Notes: generated by a model from the sequence alone, not told the origin. Positions 7,825 through 17,258 are shown, counted from the stretch's first letter. The stretch: 64,000 nt of DNA from Pedobacter aquatilis (GCF_030409415.1 NZ_JAUFPW010000030.1:1-64000), one strand, 5' to 3'. Made by a program: numbers and translations.

Positions 7825-8524
7825 TTAAAGGTTCTTGAACGAAACACTTTTATTTCAATCCTGTACGGAAATTTGCCCGCTGGTTTGCTTTCCAAACTCA
7901 GGAAAATTACTAAAACTTGTTGCTGCTATGGCTTTTTTCCATTGTTCTGTTGTAAAATCCTGTTCAGCAGTTAATACACCATTTAAATAGAACTGAACTT
8001 TTCCATCATGCTGACGGATTATCGAATGGTTCCACCCGCCCGCAGCAACCATTGGCGGCGCATTAAGTTGTTTTGAGAAACCATATAAGCAACCAGAACG
8101 TTTCATTTCTTTCGCATAATCATAATGCATTACCCAATAGTTGGTACTCAGGTCCCGAAGCCCAGGCTGTTGGTATATCTTTTTTCTCCAACACATTGAT
8201 GAATACGCCGCCGTTTCCATCTTTGAAAATTTTCCAGTCGAAAAGAAGTTCATAATTCTGGAACTTTTCATCTGTTACTAAATCCCCATGTTCCGCATCT
8301 GTTCCTGGTACGCACCTAAGATCACAATTTTTGGCTATCCAAGCAGATGATATCTTTCCCTGATTATAAAGATGCCAGCCTTTTGTACTTTTACCATCGA
8401 AAAGGAGTCTAAATCCTTCTCTTTTTTTGCTTTCGCTTAACATATTATCTATAACCTTTTGAGCCTTAGCAAATGTTGAAAAGAAAACCCCTATAGCAAC
8501 ACTAAGAATAAAATTTTTTACCAT
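7825..8524 (-). pseudogene. DUF1080 (3-keto-disaccharide hydrolase-like) secreted protein, decayed
   Basis: The ORF from 8524 has a signal peptide ending FAKAQ and the DUF1080 core (RLLFDGKSTKGWHLY, GGVFINVLE, ASGPEYQLL), but stops at 8120. The homologous reading resumes in another frame at about 8130 (HYDYAKEMKRSGCLYGF, GKVQFYLNG) and stops at 7855. The expected terminal strand is still readable in the same frame as NKSVSFKNL, but is interrupted by TGA at 7855 and TAA at 7825. One frameshift plus in-frame stops indicate a true pseudogene. The family's lectin-like fold is found in glycan-acting proteins. Confidence 0.8.
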
Positions 8525-8732
8525 TTGTGTTTGAATTAAACATTAACCTTTCCAAATCAGCACGAAGCGGAAACGCCTTAGCGTTACTATGCAAATATCC
8601 TATTTTTTGCAAGCCATATCACAGCCAATGCATCAACTATAAATTCGCAGATTAATGATGGATTTGGAACATTATAAATCAATACCAAAAAATTATCACT
8701 AAACAATTTAAAGCCTGACTTGTAATTAATGT

Positions 8733-8993
8733 ATGGAAAATAACATCATTAATATACTTGAGTTAAACGGACTTATTGTAATGGCCTTTGGGTTCGTGAT
8801 TATAGCCTTAGCAATTCATAGAAAAAAGTTAAGGAACAATATAAAAGGATTAAGTAAAATAGTAGCGACAGACCGGGCATCATTTACTCCAAAAGCCGAA
8901 CAAATTATGCAAACCATTGGTCTTAGTTTATTTATTGTAGGTGCAATTACGCTAATGGTTTCAGCTGTGGTAAGCCATGTACCTGCGGCATAA
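8733..8993 (+). CDS. Small two-helix membrane protein, unknown function
   Basis: 86 residues with two hydrophobic helices (about 13-29 and 61-82) separated by a basic loop (HRKKLRNNIKG), giving an inner-membrane hairpin with the loop probably in the cytoplasm. I do not recognise a family. It stands alone, with gaps of about 210 and 270 bp on either side and no clear promoter box. Confidence 0.6.
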   Translation: MENNIINILELNGLIVMAFGFVIIALAIHRKKLRNNIKGLSKIVATDRASFTPKAEQIMQTIGLSLFIVGAITLMVSAVVSHVPAA

Positions 8994-9261
8994 TCAAATG
9001 CTGTTATGGCATTAAGTATATCAACAAATTATAAGAAATTCCCTATCTGAAGCAGGAATAGATTTATTATCGCCAACATATAATGTAATTCGTAAAGGAT
9101 AACACATCAAACTTTATACGGATGGTGTATCATTTTTGTAAGCTTAAATACTGATTACCACTCAAATCAGGAATATTCGCCGATACGTTACAGAAACTTG
9201 GGTTACCTTTTGTTTTCTTAATATATCAACTGGTAATCAATAAATTATAAAACAAAAAAAC

Positions 9262-9453
9262 ATGAAAAATTTATTCAAATTAGGTTTCTTAGCCTTGGCA
9301 TTAAGTTTAACGGTAGTGGCTTGTTCAGAGAAAAAAGCGGATGGTGCGGATTCTACAATGACAGACACTACAATAACCGACACCACAATGAGTATGGGAA
9401 GCGATACGATGATGACTGATACAATGGCTAAAGACACAATGACCAAAATGTAA
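9262..9453 (+). CDS. Small Thr/Met/Asp-rich lipoprotein
   Basis: 63 residues. A signal peptide ends in a lipobox (LTVVAC, Cys21), so the mature part of about 43 residues would be lipid-anchored. It is almost entirely low-complexity repeats of DTT, DTM and TMT. Such short lipoproteins are seen in Sphingobacteriaceae but have no assigned role. Clustered Met and Asp could bind metal ions; this is speculation. It is followed within 20 bp by a clear terminator, so it is a single-gene transcript. Confidence 0.75.
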   Translation: MKNLFKLGFLALALSLTVVACSEKKADGADSTMTDTTITDTTMSMGSDTMMTDTMAKDTMTKM

Positions 9454-9471
9454 GCCATTTGCTTAAGTATT

Positions 9472-9509
9472 AAAAGGAGTTTTTGTTTATGTAGAAACTC
9501 CTTTTTTTT
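9472..9509 (+). terminator. Terminator of the small lipoprotein gene
   Basis: Arms AAAAGGAGTTT and AAACTCCTTTT pair perfectly around a 12-base loop and are followed by a T-run. Confidence 0.85.
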
Positions 9510-9674
9510 GAGCTATTTAATGTGAAATATTTTTACATACTAATCTGCTTGATTTAGAAGATTATAAATAATAATATATCTTAATAATAATACCTAATAC
9601 ACCTCACTGGATATCTTTTTTTAATAAGGGATAAACAAAAGTTTTTAATATGTGTTTCTTTTCAATAAATAATA

Positions 9675-10037
9675 ATGAAAAAGAAGATATACATATTAGA
9701 AGATACGATTGATATTCTGGAATTGCTGGAAGAAATACTCACAACTGCAGGTTACGAGGTAACAGGTTTTACTAATGTAGCCGAATTTAATCTCGCACTA
9801 AAAGGCGACAAACCTGATCTATTTCTTATGGATGTAATGTTGCCGGATGGCCACGGAATAAATATTTGTGAACATCTGAAATTGGATAGAAATACAAAGG
9901 CAATTCCGGTTATATTACTTACAGCCAATGTTGAGATTGAAAAAATGAAACTCCGCAGCAGGGCTGATGATTTTATTCCTAAACCATTCGATATAGCAGA
10001 TTTAACAAATAGAGTTGCCAGACAACTTACAGATTAA
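9675..10037 (+). CDS. Single-domain response regulator (receiver only)
   Basis: 120 residues consisting only of a CheY-like receiver. It has the acidic pocket near the start (EDT), the phospho-acceptor aspartate in LFLMDVMLPDG (about residue 53), the switch threonine in LLTAN, and the conserved lysine in PKPFD. There is no output domain, so it must act by protein-protein contact or as a phosphorelay intermediate. No kinase is adjacent; hybrid or PAS kinases at 13.4 and 17.4 kb are nearby candidates only. Confidence 0.9.
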   Translation: MKKKIYILEDTIDILELLEEILTTAGYEVTGFTNVAEFNLALKGDKPDLFLMDVMLPDGHGINICEHLKLDRNTKAIPVILLTANVEIEKMKLRSRADDFIPKPFDIADLTNRVARQLTD

Positions 10038-10293
10038 TAATTGTGTTTTCAGCTCCGTCATACTACTAAATTCCGTATTCTCCGATGAGGTGAAAATCAA
10101 AATTCTGGCTTAGATAAATTGTATTTATGTAGCGGAGGAGTTTTATTTCTTTTTAAGCTATTGCTGCCTAAAATGCATGATGCAAATACGAAGTTATTGC
10201 AACCCTTACTGTTAAAGCCACATGATAAAGGAATTTATTTTCTCACGACAACGGTTTGAGCAAACAAAAATCGGGTATTATTGTATAATTAGC

Positions 10294-10641
10294 ATGAAAT
10301 CAAGATTAATGCTTCTACCCTTACTCTTTATGATTGCTTGTCACAACACCAATCCGGAAAAAGGCTCTGGGGGTAATCGTGTAGAGGAGCAGACCGTATT
10401 AGGCAGTAAGTCAATCGTTGATTCTGCTAAATCTGTCTTAGACCAATCTTACACTCTTCGCAATGAATTCGAAAACGGACTTATTGGCGAAAAAGAATTT
10501 CAAAAAGCAAGTGAAACCTTGAATATTACTTTCCAAAGTTTTTATGGCAGTTTGTCTCCCGCAGATACAATGGAGATTCATCAATATCGTTTAGCAAAGG
10601 AAGCTTCATTACAGAAAAAAGCAGCAAAAAATAATCACTAA
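10294..10641 (+). CDS. Small lipoprotein at the head of the mla operon
   Basis: 115 residues from ATG 10294. The frame is open to 10222, but only this start gives a signal peptide with a lipobox (LLFMIAC). The mature part is helical and charged (DSAKSVLDQSYTLRNEFENG) with no family I recognise. It ends 5 bp before mlaE, so it is probably translated with the lipid-transport genes and might be an envelope partner of the MCE complex. That role is inferred from position only. Confidence 0.7.
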   Translation: MKSRLMLLPLLFMIACHNTNPEKGSGGNRVEEQTVLGSKSIVDSAKSVLDQSYTLRNEFENGLIGEKEFQKASETLNITFQSFYGSLSPADTMEIHQYRLAKEASLQKKAAKNNH

Positions 10642-10646
10642 CTTAT

Positions 10647-11441
10647 ATGGGAATAGGACAGGAACGCAATACTCCTAATCAGCCAGGCAAATTCGGACGA
10701 GGATTTATTGCACTATATAATGTTTTTGGATTTATTGGGCGGTTTTTTAAAGAAGCTTTTCTACCACCATACGAGTTTAAAGAACTTATGCGGCAGTGTT
10801 ACGAAATTGGTTACCGTTCTGCGTTACTTATTTCGACCACAGGTTTCATTACTGGCCTTGTATTTACTAAACAATCGCGACCATCCTTATCAGAATTTGG
10901 CGCTACTTCCTGGCTTCCCTCCCTAGTTGGCATTGCCCTGTTAAGAACCCTTGCCCCCTTGCTTACCGGATTAATTGCTGCCGGAAAAGTTGGCTCCAGT
11001 ATTGGTGCCGAACTTGGCTCGATGAAAGTTAGTGAACAGATTGATGCAATGGAGGTAAGTGCAACAAACCCATTTAAATTTCTAGTGGTTACAAGAGTTC
11101 TTGCGGCAACGATAACAATGCCAATACTTACTTTTTATACCGCAATGGTTGGTATGCTAGGCGCTTTATTAAATGTTTCTGTAAATGAAGGTACGAGTGC
11201 TACAACATTTTTTCAAAGTGCACTGGAAAGCATTACCTATTTAGACATTATCGCTTCAACATTTAAAGCAATATTATTCGGCTTCACCATTGCAATTGTG
11301 GGTTGCTATCAAGGCTATCACTCTTCTAAGGGTACCGAAGGTGTAGGAAAAGCAGCTAACTCTGCTGTAGTAACCGCCATGTTCTTAATATTTATTGAAG
11401 AAGTGGTCTGCGTTCAAATTTTCAGTTTATTTAATACATAG
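10647..11441 (+). CDS. mlaE: MlaE-family ABC transporter permease
   Basis: 264-residue inner-membrane permease with five or so hydrophobic segments. It carries the MlaE signature GAELGSMKVSEQIDAMEV, whose coupling helix contacts the ATPase. With MlaF and the MCE protein MlaD it moves phospholipids between the inner and outer membranes. The next gene starts 3 bp after its stop. As usual in Bacteroidota, the operon has E-F-D order and no mlaB or mlaC. Confidence 0.92.
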   Translation: MGIGQERNTPNQPGKFGRGFIALYNVFGFIGRFFKEAFLPPYEFKELMRQCYEIGYRSALLISTTGFITGLVFTKQSRPSLSEFGATSWLPSLVGIALLRTLAPLLTGLIAAGKVGSSIGAELGSMKVSEQIDAMEVSATNPFKFLVVTRVLAATITMPILTFYTAMVGMLGALLNVSVNEGTSATTFFQSALESITYLDIIASTFKAILFGFTIAIVGCYQGYHSSKGTEGVGKAANSAVVTAMFLIFIEEVVCVQIFSLFNT

Positions 11442-11444
11442 TTT

Positions 11445-12218
11445 ATGCTATCAAAACCAGAAACCGATTTAAGTGGAGAAAAAGTGATAGAAATTTCGGG
11501 TTTAAACAAAGCCTTTGGAGATTATGTTGTTTTAGAAAACGCATCGCTTGATTTATACAAGGGAGAGAATTTAGTGGTGTTAGGCAAAAGTGGTACGGGT
11601 AAATCTGTATTAATTAAAATTATTGTTGGCCTTCTTAGTCCAGACAGCGGAAAAATTAGTGTACTAAATCAGCGTATTGATGAAATTGCATACGCTGATT
11701 TACTAGATCTTAGACTTCGGGTTGGCTTCTCTTTTCAAAATAGTGCGCTTTACGATAGCATGACTGTTAGGGAAAACCTTGAATTTCCGTTGGTGAGAAA
11801 CCGAAAAGATATGACTAAAAATGAGGTAGATGCATTAGTTGAAGAAATGCTTGACGCGGTAGGTTTATTGCAGACTATTAACCAGATGCCTTCCGAACTT
11901 TCAGGCGGGCAACGTAAAAGAATAGGAATAGCCAGAACACTCATGCTAAAACCCGAAATTATGCTTTATGATGAACCAACCGCGGGCCTCGATCCAATAA
12001 CATCAAAAGAAATTAATAAACTTATTAACGATGTGCAGGAAAGATACCACACCAGTGCAATTATTATTACCCACGATTTAACCTGTGCCAAAGAAGTTGG
12101 TAACCGTATAGCAATGCTTGTAGAAAGACGTTTCGATCGTCAGGGAAGTTTTGATGCCATATTTACTGCTAATGATGCGCAGGCACAACCATTTTTTGAT
12201 TATAATTTTATACGTTAA
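11445..12218 (+). CDS. mlaF: MlaF-type ABC transporter ATP-binding protein
   Basis: 257 residues with a full ABC set: Walker A GKSGTGKS, signature LSGGQRKR, Walker B IMLYDEPTAGLDP and switch histidine IITHD. The highest family resemblance is to the ATPases of MCE lipid transporters. It lies between mlaE and mlaD with 3-bp gaps, so translation is probably coupled. It powers phospholipid movement at the inner membrane. Confidence 0.93.
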   Translation: MLSKPETDLSGEKVIEISGLNKAFGDYVVLENASLDLYKGENLVVLGKSGTGKSVLIKIIVGLLSPDSGKISVLNQRIDEIAYADLLDLRLRVGFSFQNSALYDSMTVRENLEFPLVRNRKDMTKNEVDALVEEMLDAVGLLQTINQMPSELSGGQRKRIGIARTLMLKPEIMLYDEPTAGLDPITSKEINKLINDVQERYHTSAIIITHDLTCAKEVGNRIAMLVERRFDRQGSFDAIFTANDAQAQPFFDYNFIR

Positions 12219-12221
12219 AAC

Positions 12222-13199
12222 ATGAACGATAACAGAAAAAAAATAACGGTAGGTATCTTTATAGCCATTGGCATTTTGATATTTGTAGTTGCTATATTTA
12301 CCTTAGGAAGCCAAAAGAAAACATTTGTAAAAAGCTTTAACCTAAGCGTGGTTTTTAATGATATTCAAGGCCTTAAAAAAGGCAATAATGTCTGGTTCTC
12401 TGGAGTAAAGATTGGTACAATCAAGAGAATTGATTTTTATGGATCTTCGCAAGTTAAAGTACTGTTAAGCATAGAAGAAGATGTGCATAAATACATTCAC
12501 AAAGATGCTGGCGCAAGTATTGGTGCAGACGGACTGATCGGAAATAAAATCGTAGTGCTCACCGGTGGTACGCCAAAATTCCCATTTGTTGAAGATGGCG
12601 ATATGCTCAAAGTTAATACCTCACTCTCTACAGACGATATTATGAAGACCCTCCAGGTTAATAATAAAAATTTAGTGGATGTTACTGCAGATTTTAAAGT
12701 ACTTGCCCGTAATTTGGTAGATGGTAAAGGCGCTGCCGGCGCTTTACTAACTGATGAAGCTGTGGCACAAAATTTTAAACTTATGGTTTCTAATTTGAGC
12801 CAAACTTCACAAATGACTTCAAAAGCAGCTGTTGAACTTAGGGAGTTCAGCAAAACCATAAATTCGAAAGATGGCCTAATGCACAAAATGCTTACCGACA
12901 CTGCAGTTTTTAATAAATTTGATAATGCAGTTACTAATCTAAATAAAACTACGGAGTCGGCAAGTTTAATGGCTGCAAATTTAGAGCGTGCATCCTCAAA
13001 ATTGAAAAGTAGCGACAATGCTGCAGGACTATTACTCAATGACGAACAAACCGCAAGACAGGTAAAATCTATTATGCTTAACCTGGAAAAAAGCAGTAAA
13101 AAACTTGATGAAGATTTAGAAGCCTTACAAAGTAATTTTCTATTACGCGGTTTCTTTAAAAAAAGAGCTAAAGATTCGCTTAAGTTAAAGAATAACTAA
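12222..13199 (+). CDS. mlaD: MCE-domain lipid-binding protein MlaD
   Basis: 325 residues. One N-terminal transmembrane helix (about 8-28) anchors a periplasmic MCE domain (about 37-115: FNDIQGLKKGNNVWFSGVKIG). A long alpha-helical, coiled-coil-prone C-terminal region follows (about 130-310). E. coli MlaD is only 183 residues, so the tail is much longer here, as in other Bacteroidota MCE proteins, and may span part of the periplasm. Last gene of the operon. Confidence 0.91.
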   Translation: MNDNRKKITVGIFIAIGILIFVVAIFTLGSQKKTFVKSFNLSVVFNDIQGLKKGNNVWFSGVKIGTIKRIDFYGSSQVKVLLSIEEDVHKYIHKDAGASIGADGLIGNKIVVLTGGTPKFPFVEDGDMLKVNTSLSTDDIMKTLQVNNKNLVDVTADFKVLARNLVDGKGAAGALLTDEAVAQNFKLMVSNLSQTSQMTSKAAVELREFSKTINSKDGLMHKMLTDTAVFNKFDNAVTNLNKTTESASLMAANLERASSKLKSSDNAAGLLLNDEQTARQVKSIMLNLEKSSKKLDEDLEALQSNFLLRGFFKKRAKDSLKLKNN

Positions 13200-13403
13200 A
13201 TAAATTATTACTATTTATGCAGCTTCTTTAAGTTGGCATGCATTAAATTTTACTTACAATATGGAGGATATCAGTTGACCTATTATAGGGTTTGATGGCT
13301 ATAATACCATGAAATTGCGGAGCAAATGAATCCATAGTAGGGATAATACAAAAAATAATAAACATTGTGCAAGTTGAATGCACATATTAAAAATATTTAA
13401 AAG

Positions 13404-14480
13404 TTAATTTTTAGGAAGTGATATAAAAAAGGTTGTTCCAACATCTTCTTCACTAACAAACCAAATCTTACCACCGTGTAGATCAACAATATCCTTAATT
13501 ATACTCATACCTAAACCACCAGATTCTTCTCCATTAAGTCCTCTTCTTAATACTTCTTTATTGGAGTAAAAAAGCTGACTACGCATAGAGGAAGGAATAC
13601 CAATTCCATTATCGCTAACTGAAACCAACACATCATCATCTCTTTCTTCGGCAAATACCGCTATTTTCCCTCCTTCTGAAGTAAATTTAATCGAATTTGA
13701 AATTAGGTTATTAATTACTTGCAAAAACTTCATGCTGTCTAAAAACAAGAAAATTTTATCTTGGGTACTTGAAAATGTAAATTTTCTAACATCCTTAAGA
13801 TGCGAACGATTATAAAAGCGCACAACATCTTTTAGTTCCCACACTAAATCTGCACGGTCTTTTTTTATTGCGACAACTGAAGATTTAAGAAATTCTTGAT
13901 TAACAATACTACGCACCAATTTTAGGTTCCGCTCACACATATCATTTATAAAACGCAGTGAGTTTTCTAAATCATTTTTGCCTAAACGATCAAGATTATT
14001 TTCTAATGAGCTCGCAGTCATTCTTATCATTCCCATCGGCTCTTTTAAATCATGAGCAAGCACCTCTAGTGTTACATTTTTACGGGCATTTATTTGCTCT
14101 ATGTGGATTTTATTCTCCTGATCGACTGTAAAATCTTCAATTGTTCCATAAATATAAATTCCATCTTCAGAGCGTACGAGCGAATACCGCAAGTATTTCT
14201 CTTCCTGATTAAAATTAAATTTAAACATATATTTTTTTGCGCCACCATCTACAATTAACTCATCATAACAACTCAATAGGTGATGCAAATCTTCGGGATG
14301 GACTTTTTTAATAAGTAGATCAGCATAATTCTCTAGTTCTGTAGGCTCAACACCAAAAATTTTGTATGAAGCAGGATTTGCATATTCTACCGAAGATTTA
14401 CTAATATTATAGATAAAATAACCATCTGGAGATACATCTCCCATTTGGCAAAATATCTGCTGACTATTTATTTGTATCAT
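13404..14480 (-). CDS. PAS-domain sensor histidine kinase
   Basis: 358 residues, no transmembrane segment, so cytoplasmic. A PAS domain occupies about 8-125. The dimerisation/phospho-acceptor helix has LAHDLKEPMG (H-box), and the catalytic domain has QVINNLISNSIKF (N-box), DNGIG (G1) and GGLGMSII (G2). It follows a LuxR-type response regulator gene by 26 bp on the same strand, so the two are a likely cognate pair. The signal is unknown; the manganese catalase gene just upstream suggests redox or stress input (inference). Confidence 0.92.
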   Translation of the reverse strand: MIQINSQQIFCQMGDVSPDGYFIYNISKSSVEYANPASYKIFGVEPTELENYADLLIKKVHPEDLHHLLSCYDELIVDGGAKKYMFKFNFNQEEKYLRYSLVRSEDGIYIYGTIEDFTVDQENKIHIEQINARKNVTLEVLAHDLKEPMGMIRMTASSLENNLDRLGKNDLENSLRFINDMCERNLKLVRSIVNQEFLKSSVVAIKKDRADLVWELKDVVRFYNRSHLKDVRKFTFSSTQDKIFLFLDSMKFLQVINNLISNSIKFTSEGGKIAVFAEERDDDVLVSVSDNGIGIPSSMRSQLFYSNKEVLRRGLNGEESGGLGMSIIKDIVDLHGGKIWFVSEEDVGTTFFISLPKN

Positions 14481-14506
14481 TTATATTTCAACGTTTGCCA
14501 CAAAAT

Positions 14507-15154
14507 TTAATTAAGTATACCTCTATTGAACGCATAACGCATTAAAACGGCCGTATTTTTTGCGCCGGTTTTGTCTATAAGGTTTTGCCTATGCCCTTCA
14601 ACTGTCCGCCTGGAGATAAAGAGCTTTTCAGCCATTTCAGCATTAGTCAACCCATCTCCAATAAGCTTTAAAATTTCAATTTCTCTTGATGAAAATTCAC
14701 TATTCTGTATATTACTCGAAGCTGAAAATGAAGAGTTTATTGCGGCATCCACAATTCTGACTGCTAATGATGAACATATGTAACGCTCTCCCTTAACAAT
14801 TCTCGACAAGCAGAAGAAGAGTTCATCAAAATCTACAGATTTATTTAAAAAACCATTTGCACCCGCTTTAATTGCCTGATAAAAATGTTCATTATCTTCC
14901 AACATAGACATGATTAAAACAGGTACCTGACAGCCATTAAGTTTTAAAGTAGTCGTCATTTCGATACCGTTTAGAACGGGCATGTTTATATCCGATATAA
15001 TTAGGTCAGCTTTAATTCCATTATTAAAAGCTTCCAATACATCTTGCCCATTACAGGCCTCAAATACAATTTGATATTTATTTGTTGATTCGATGAGCAT
15101 TTTAAGGCCATTTCTCATCACTGTGTGATCTTCTGCTAAAATGATTTTCTTCAT
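14507..15154 (-). CDS. NarL/FixJ-type response regulator
   Basis: 215 residues. The receiver domain (1-120) has the acidic pair AEDH, phospho-acceptor aspartate in LIISDINMP and lysine in LNKSVD. The C-terminal LuxR helix-turn-helix has FSSREIEILKLIGDGLTNAEM and SRRTVEGHR. It is co-transcribed with the histidine kinase downstream. Targets unknown; the catalase gene 180 bp upstream is separated by a terminator. Confidence 0.93.
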   Translation of the reverse strand: MKKIILAEDHTVMRNGLKMLIESTNKYQIVFEACNGQDVLEAFNNGIKADLIISDINMPVLNGIEMTTTLKLNGCQVPVLIMSMLEDNEHFYQAIKAGANGFLNKSVDFDELFFCLSRIVKGERYICSSLAVRIVDAAINSSFSASSNIQNSEFSSREIEILKLIGDGLTNAEMAEKLFISRRTVEGHRQNLIDKTGAKNTAVLMRYAFNRGILN

Positions 15155-15284
15155 TATGTTTAGGCATAACCAGCGAAAAAATTATATTGATTTTCACAGC
15201 TGTTAGGCATATGCACAACATAGCCTATTCCATAAAGTTTTAAATAAATCAAAAATAGAATATTTGGAAGTGTGCATTTAACAT

Positions 15285-15319
15285 AAAAAATCCAGACGCT
15301 TTTGACATCTGGATTTTTT
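15285..15319 (-). terminator. Terminator of the manganese catalase gene
   Basis: Arms AAAAAATCCAGA and TCTGGATTTTTT pair perfectly around an 11-base loop, 18 bp past the catalase stop codon. It separates this gene from the response regulator pair. Confidence 0.85.
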
Positions 15320-15337
15320 GAAAATGAAATTACCTAA

Positions 15338-16276
15338 CTATGCTTTCCCATAATCGCTCCACTGAGCTGTTCCTTTAGGTTCAGAAGTTTTTACTTCTTT
15401 ACTTTTCTTCTCACTCATTTTTTTGTTCATCGATTCAGTTTCTGCTAATTCCTCGTCTTTTGAATCTTCTAAAGATGTTAATCCTTCGGTTTCTTTAACA
15501 AATGCAACAGGATCTTCTATTAATTCCCACTCTTTACCCATGCCAGGCATTTCTCCTGTATTCCATGTACCTTTAGAAGATTTTTCTGGAGATAAATTAA
15601 AATATTGTTGAGTAAACCTTGGATCGGCTTGTAATACACCTGGAGGAAAATTAGGCTGTATAGTATCTAGCGCCGCTTCGAACATTTTATAATGAGCAAC
15701 TTCTCTTGTCATCAAAAATGAAAGTGTTTCTTTTACGTATGGATCTTCCGTAAATTTCATTAAGTGTTCGTAAACTAACTTAGCTCTTGATTCTGATGCT
15801 AAATTAGATCTTAAATCAACAGTTAAGTCGCCATTGGAATGGATATACGAAGCACACCAGGGAATCCCTTGACTATTTGCAAGTCTTGGCCCACCACTAC
15901 TAAGCATTGCAAAATGAGGGTTAGCCGTAAGCGCAGCATGGATAATTTCTTCTTTAGCCGCTTTACCTTCAAGTACCTGCATAATTTCAGATGAATCTGC
16001 AGCATTTTTAAGTTCGCCATTTACGCCCTTTAGTAACATTTGAATAGTTGCACCCACTATTTCCAAATGTGAAAATTCTTCAGTGGCAATATCCATCAAC
16101 ATATCATACTTATCTGGATGCGGCTGTTTTGCACCAAATGCTTGCGTAAAATATTGCATGGCCGCTGCAAGTTCGCCGTTTTCTCCGCCAAACTGTTCTA
16201 ATAGAATATTGGCGAAAACCGGATCTGGCTTTGAAACCCTGGCATTAAATTGTAAATCTTTTGAATGATGAAACAT
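15338..16276 (-). CDS. Manganese-containing catalase
   Basis: 312 residues of the ferritin-like dimanganese catalase family, which disproportionates hydrogen peroxide without haem. Metal ligands are visible as Glu35 (GENGELAAAMQYF), Glu67/His70 (TEEFSHLE) and a second ExxH in TREVAHYKMF. The C-terminal 60 residues are a charged low-complexity tail (EKSSKGTWN, then KKMSEKKSKEVKTSE), as in many non-secreted members. It is divergent from a YciE-like ferritin-fold gene across a 331-bp gap, and together they look like a stationary-phase or stress pair. Confidence 0.94.
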   Translation of the reverse strand: MFHHSKDLQFNARVSKPDPVFANILLEQFGGENGELAAAMQYFTQAFGAKQPHPDKYDMLMDIATEEFSHLEIVGATIQMLLKGVNGELKNAADSSEIMQVLEGKAAKEEIIHAALTANPHFAMLSSGGPRLANSQGIPWCASYIHSNGDLTVDLRSNLASESRAKLVYEHLMKFTEDPYVKETLSFLMTREVAHYKMFEAALDTIQPNFPPGVLQADPRFTQQYFNLSPEKSSKGTWNTGEMPGMGKEWELIEDPVAFVKETEGLTSLEDSKDEELAETESMNKKMSEKKSKEVKTSEPKGTAQWSDYGKA

Positions 16277-16607
16277 AAGCTTTCGTTTTGTTACTGGATG
16301 ATTGAATCTTGAATTAGATTTACACTAACCACATCTTAAAACACCACTTGGTTTTAAGAATATTCAAAACACGTAGTAATATGCTATATAGGTAGTAACT
16401 ACTGAAACCGTTAAAATATATCGATTTACAATATTCCATATTTGGTTGGTAACTGCGGAAATAATGTGTTAAAGTAGCTTAAAAACCACTTTTTAGCGTT
16501 GAGCAAGAAATACGTAATGGTTAAGAAATATACGCGTTCTTATTCTTTGCCAAACCATTATTAATCAGGATAGGTTCTTATGTTAATTAATATACAAACT
16601 AAAACTT
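16277..16607 (-). promoter_or_regulatory. Divergent intergenic region with palindrome (catalase / YciE)
   Basis: 331 bp without a gene. An inverted repeat CTTAAAAC-8 nt-GTTTTAAG lies at 16335-16358, about 60 bp upstream of the catalase start, and has no T-run, so it is more likely a protein-binding site than a terminator. I see no exact TAnnTTTG box for either gene. The absence may mean an alternative sigma factor. Confidence 0.4.
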
Positions 16608-17183
16608 ATGGCAACTTCAAAAAAAACAACGGCAAATGCCAAAACAAAAACATCTGCTAGCAAAACGATTAAAAATGTTGGTAAAATTAATCCTTCTGAA
16701 TTCCACGAATTTTTTATAGATGAATTGAAGGATATTTACTGGGCAGAAAAGCATTTGGTTAAAGCACTTCCAAAAATGAAAAAAGCGGCTACAAGTCCAG
16801 AATTAGCAGCAGCTTTTGAAAAACACACTCAGGAAACGCAAACTCACATAGAAACTTTAGAAGAAATTTTTAGCTTGCTTGACGAAAAAGCTACAGCTAA
16901 AAAATGTGATGCTATGGCAGGATTATTAGAAGAAGCAAACGGCATAATTGAAGATACCGATGCAGGAACAATGATTAGAGACGCTGGGTTAATACTAGCT
17001 GCGCAAAAGGTAGAGCATTACGAAATCGCCACCTATGGAACGCTAAAAGTATTTGCCGAAAATATGGATAGAAACGATGTATCATCACTTTTAGAGCAAA
17101 CACTAGAGAATGAAAAAGAGACAGATGTGGCACTTACCGAAATTGCAGTTTCAGCAATAAATAGTGAAGCAGCAGCTGAATAG
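16608..17183 (+). CDS. YciE/DUF892 ferritin-like stress protein
   Basis: 191 residues. A lysine/threonine-rich N-terminal tail (about 1-30) precedes the DUF892 four-helix bundle (ELKDIYWAEKHLVKALPKM, QETQTHIETLEEIF, KVEHYEIATYGTL), whose Glu and His residues resemble a di-metal site. YciE/YciF proteins are induced by stress and in stationary phase in enterobacteria; their reaction is unsettled. It pairs divergently with manganese catalase, which fits a peroxide or desiccation response. A strong terminator follows. Confidence 0.9.
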   Translation: MATSKKTTANAKTKTSASKTIKNVGKINPSEFHEFFIDELKDIYWAEKHLVKALPKMKKAATSPELAAAFEKHTQETQTHIETLEEIFSLLDEKATAKKCDAMAGLLEEANGIIEDTDAGTMIRDAGLILAAQKVEHYEIATYGTLKVFAENMDRNDVSSLLEQTLENEKETDVALTEIAVSAINSEAAAE

Positions 17184-17224
17184 TTTCTATTTTAAACAAT
17201 TTAGTAAATAATATTTTCATTTAT

Positions 17225-17258
17225 AACAGGCGATACTGTGACGGTATCGCCTGTTTTA
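17225..17258 (+). terminator. Terminator of the YciE-like gene
   Basis: Arms AACAGGCGATAC and GTATCGCCTGTT pair over 12 bp around TGTGACG and are followed by a T-rich tail. Confidence 0.88.

Noticed and set aside
12497-13039. 180-codon open frame opposite mlaD
   Set aside because: It is the reverse-strand shadow of mlaD, with serine/leucine-rich low-complexity sequence and no homology signs.
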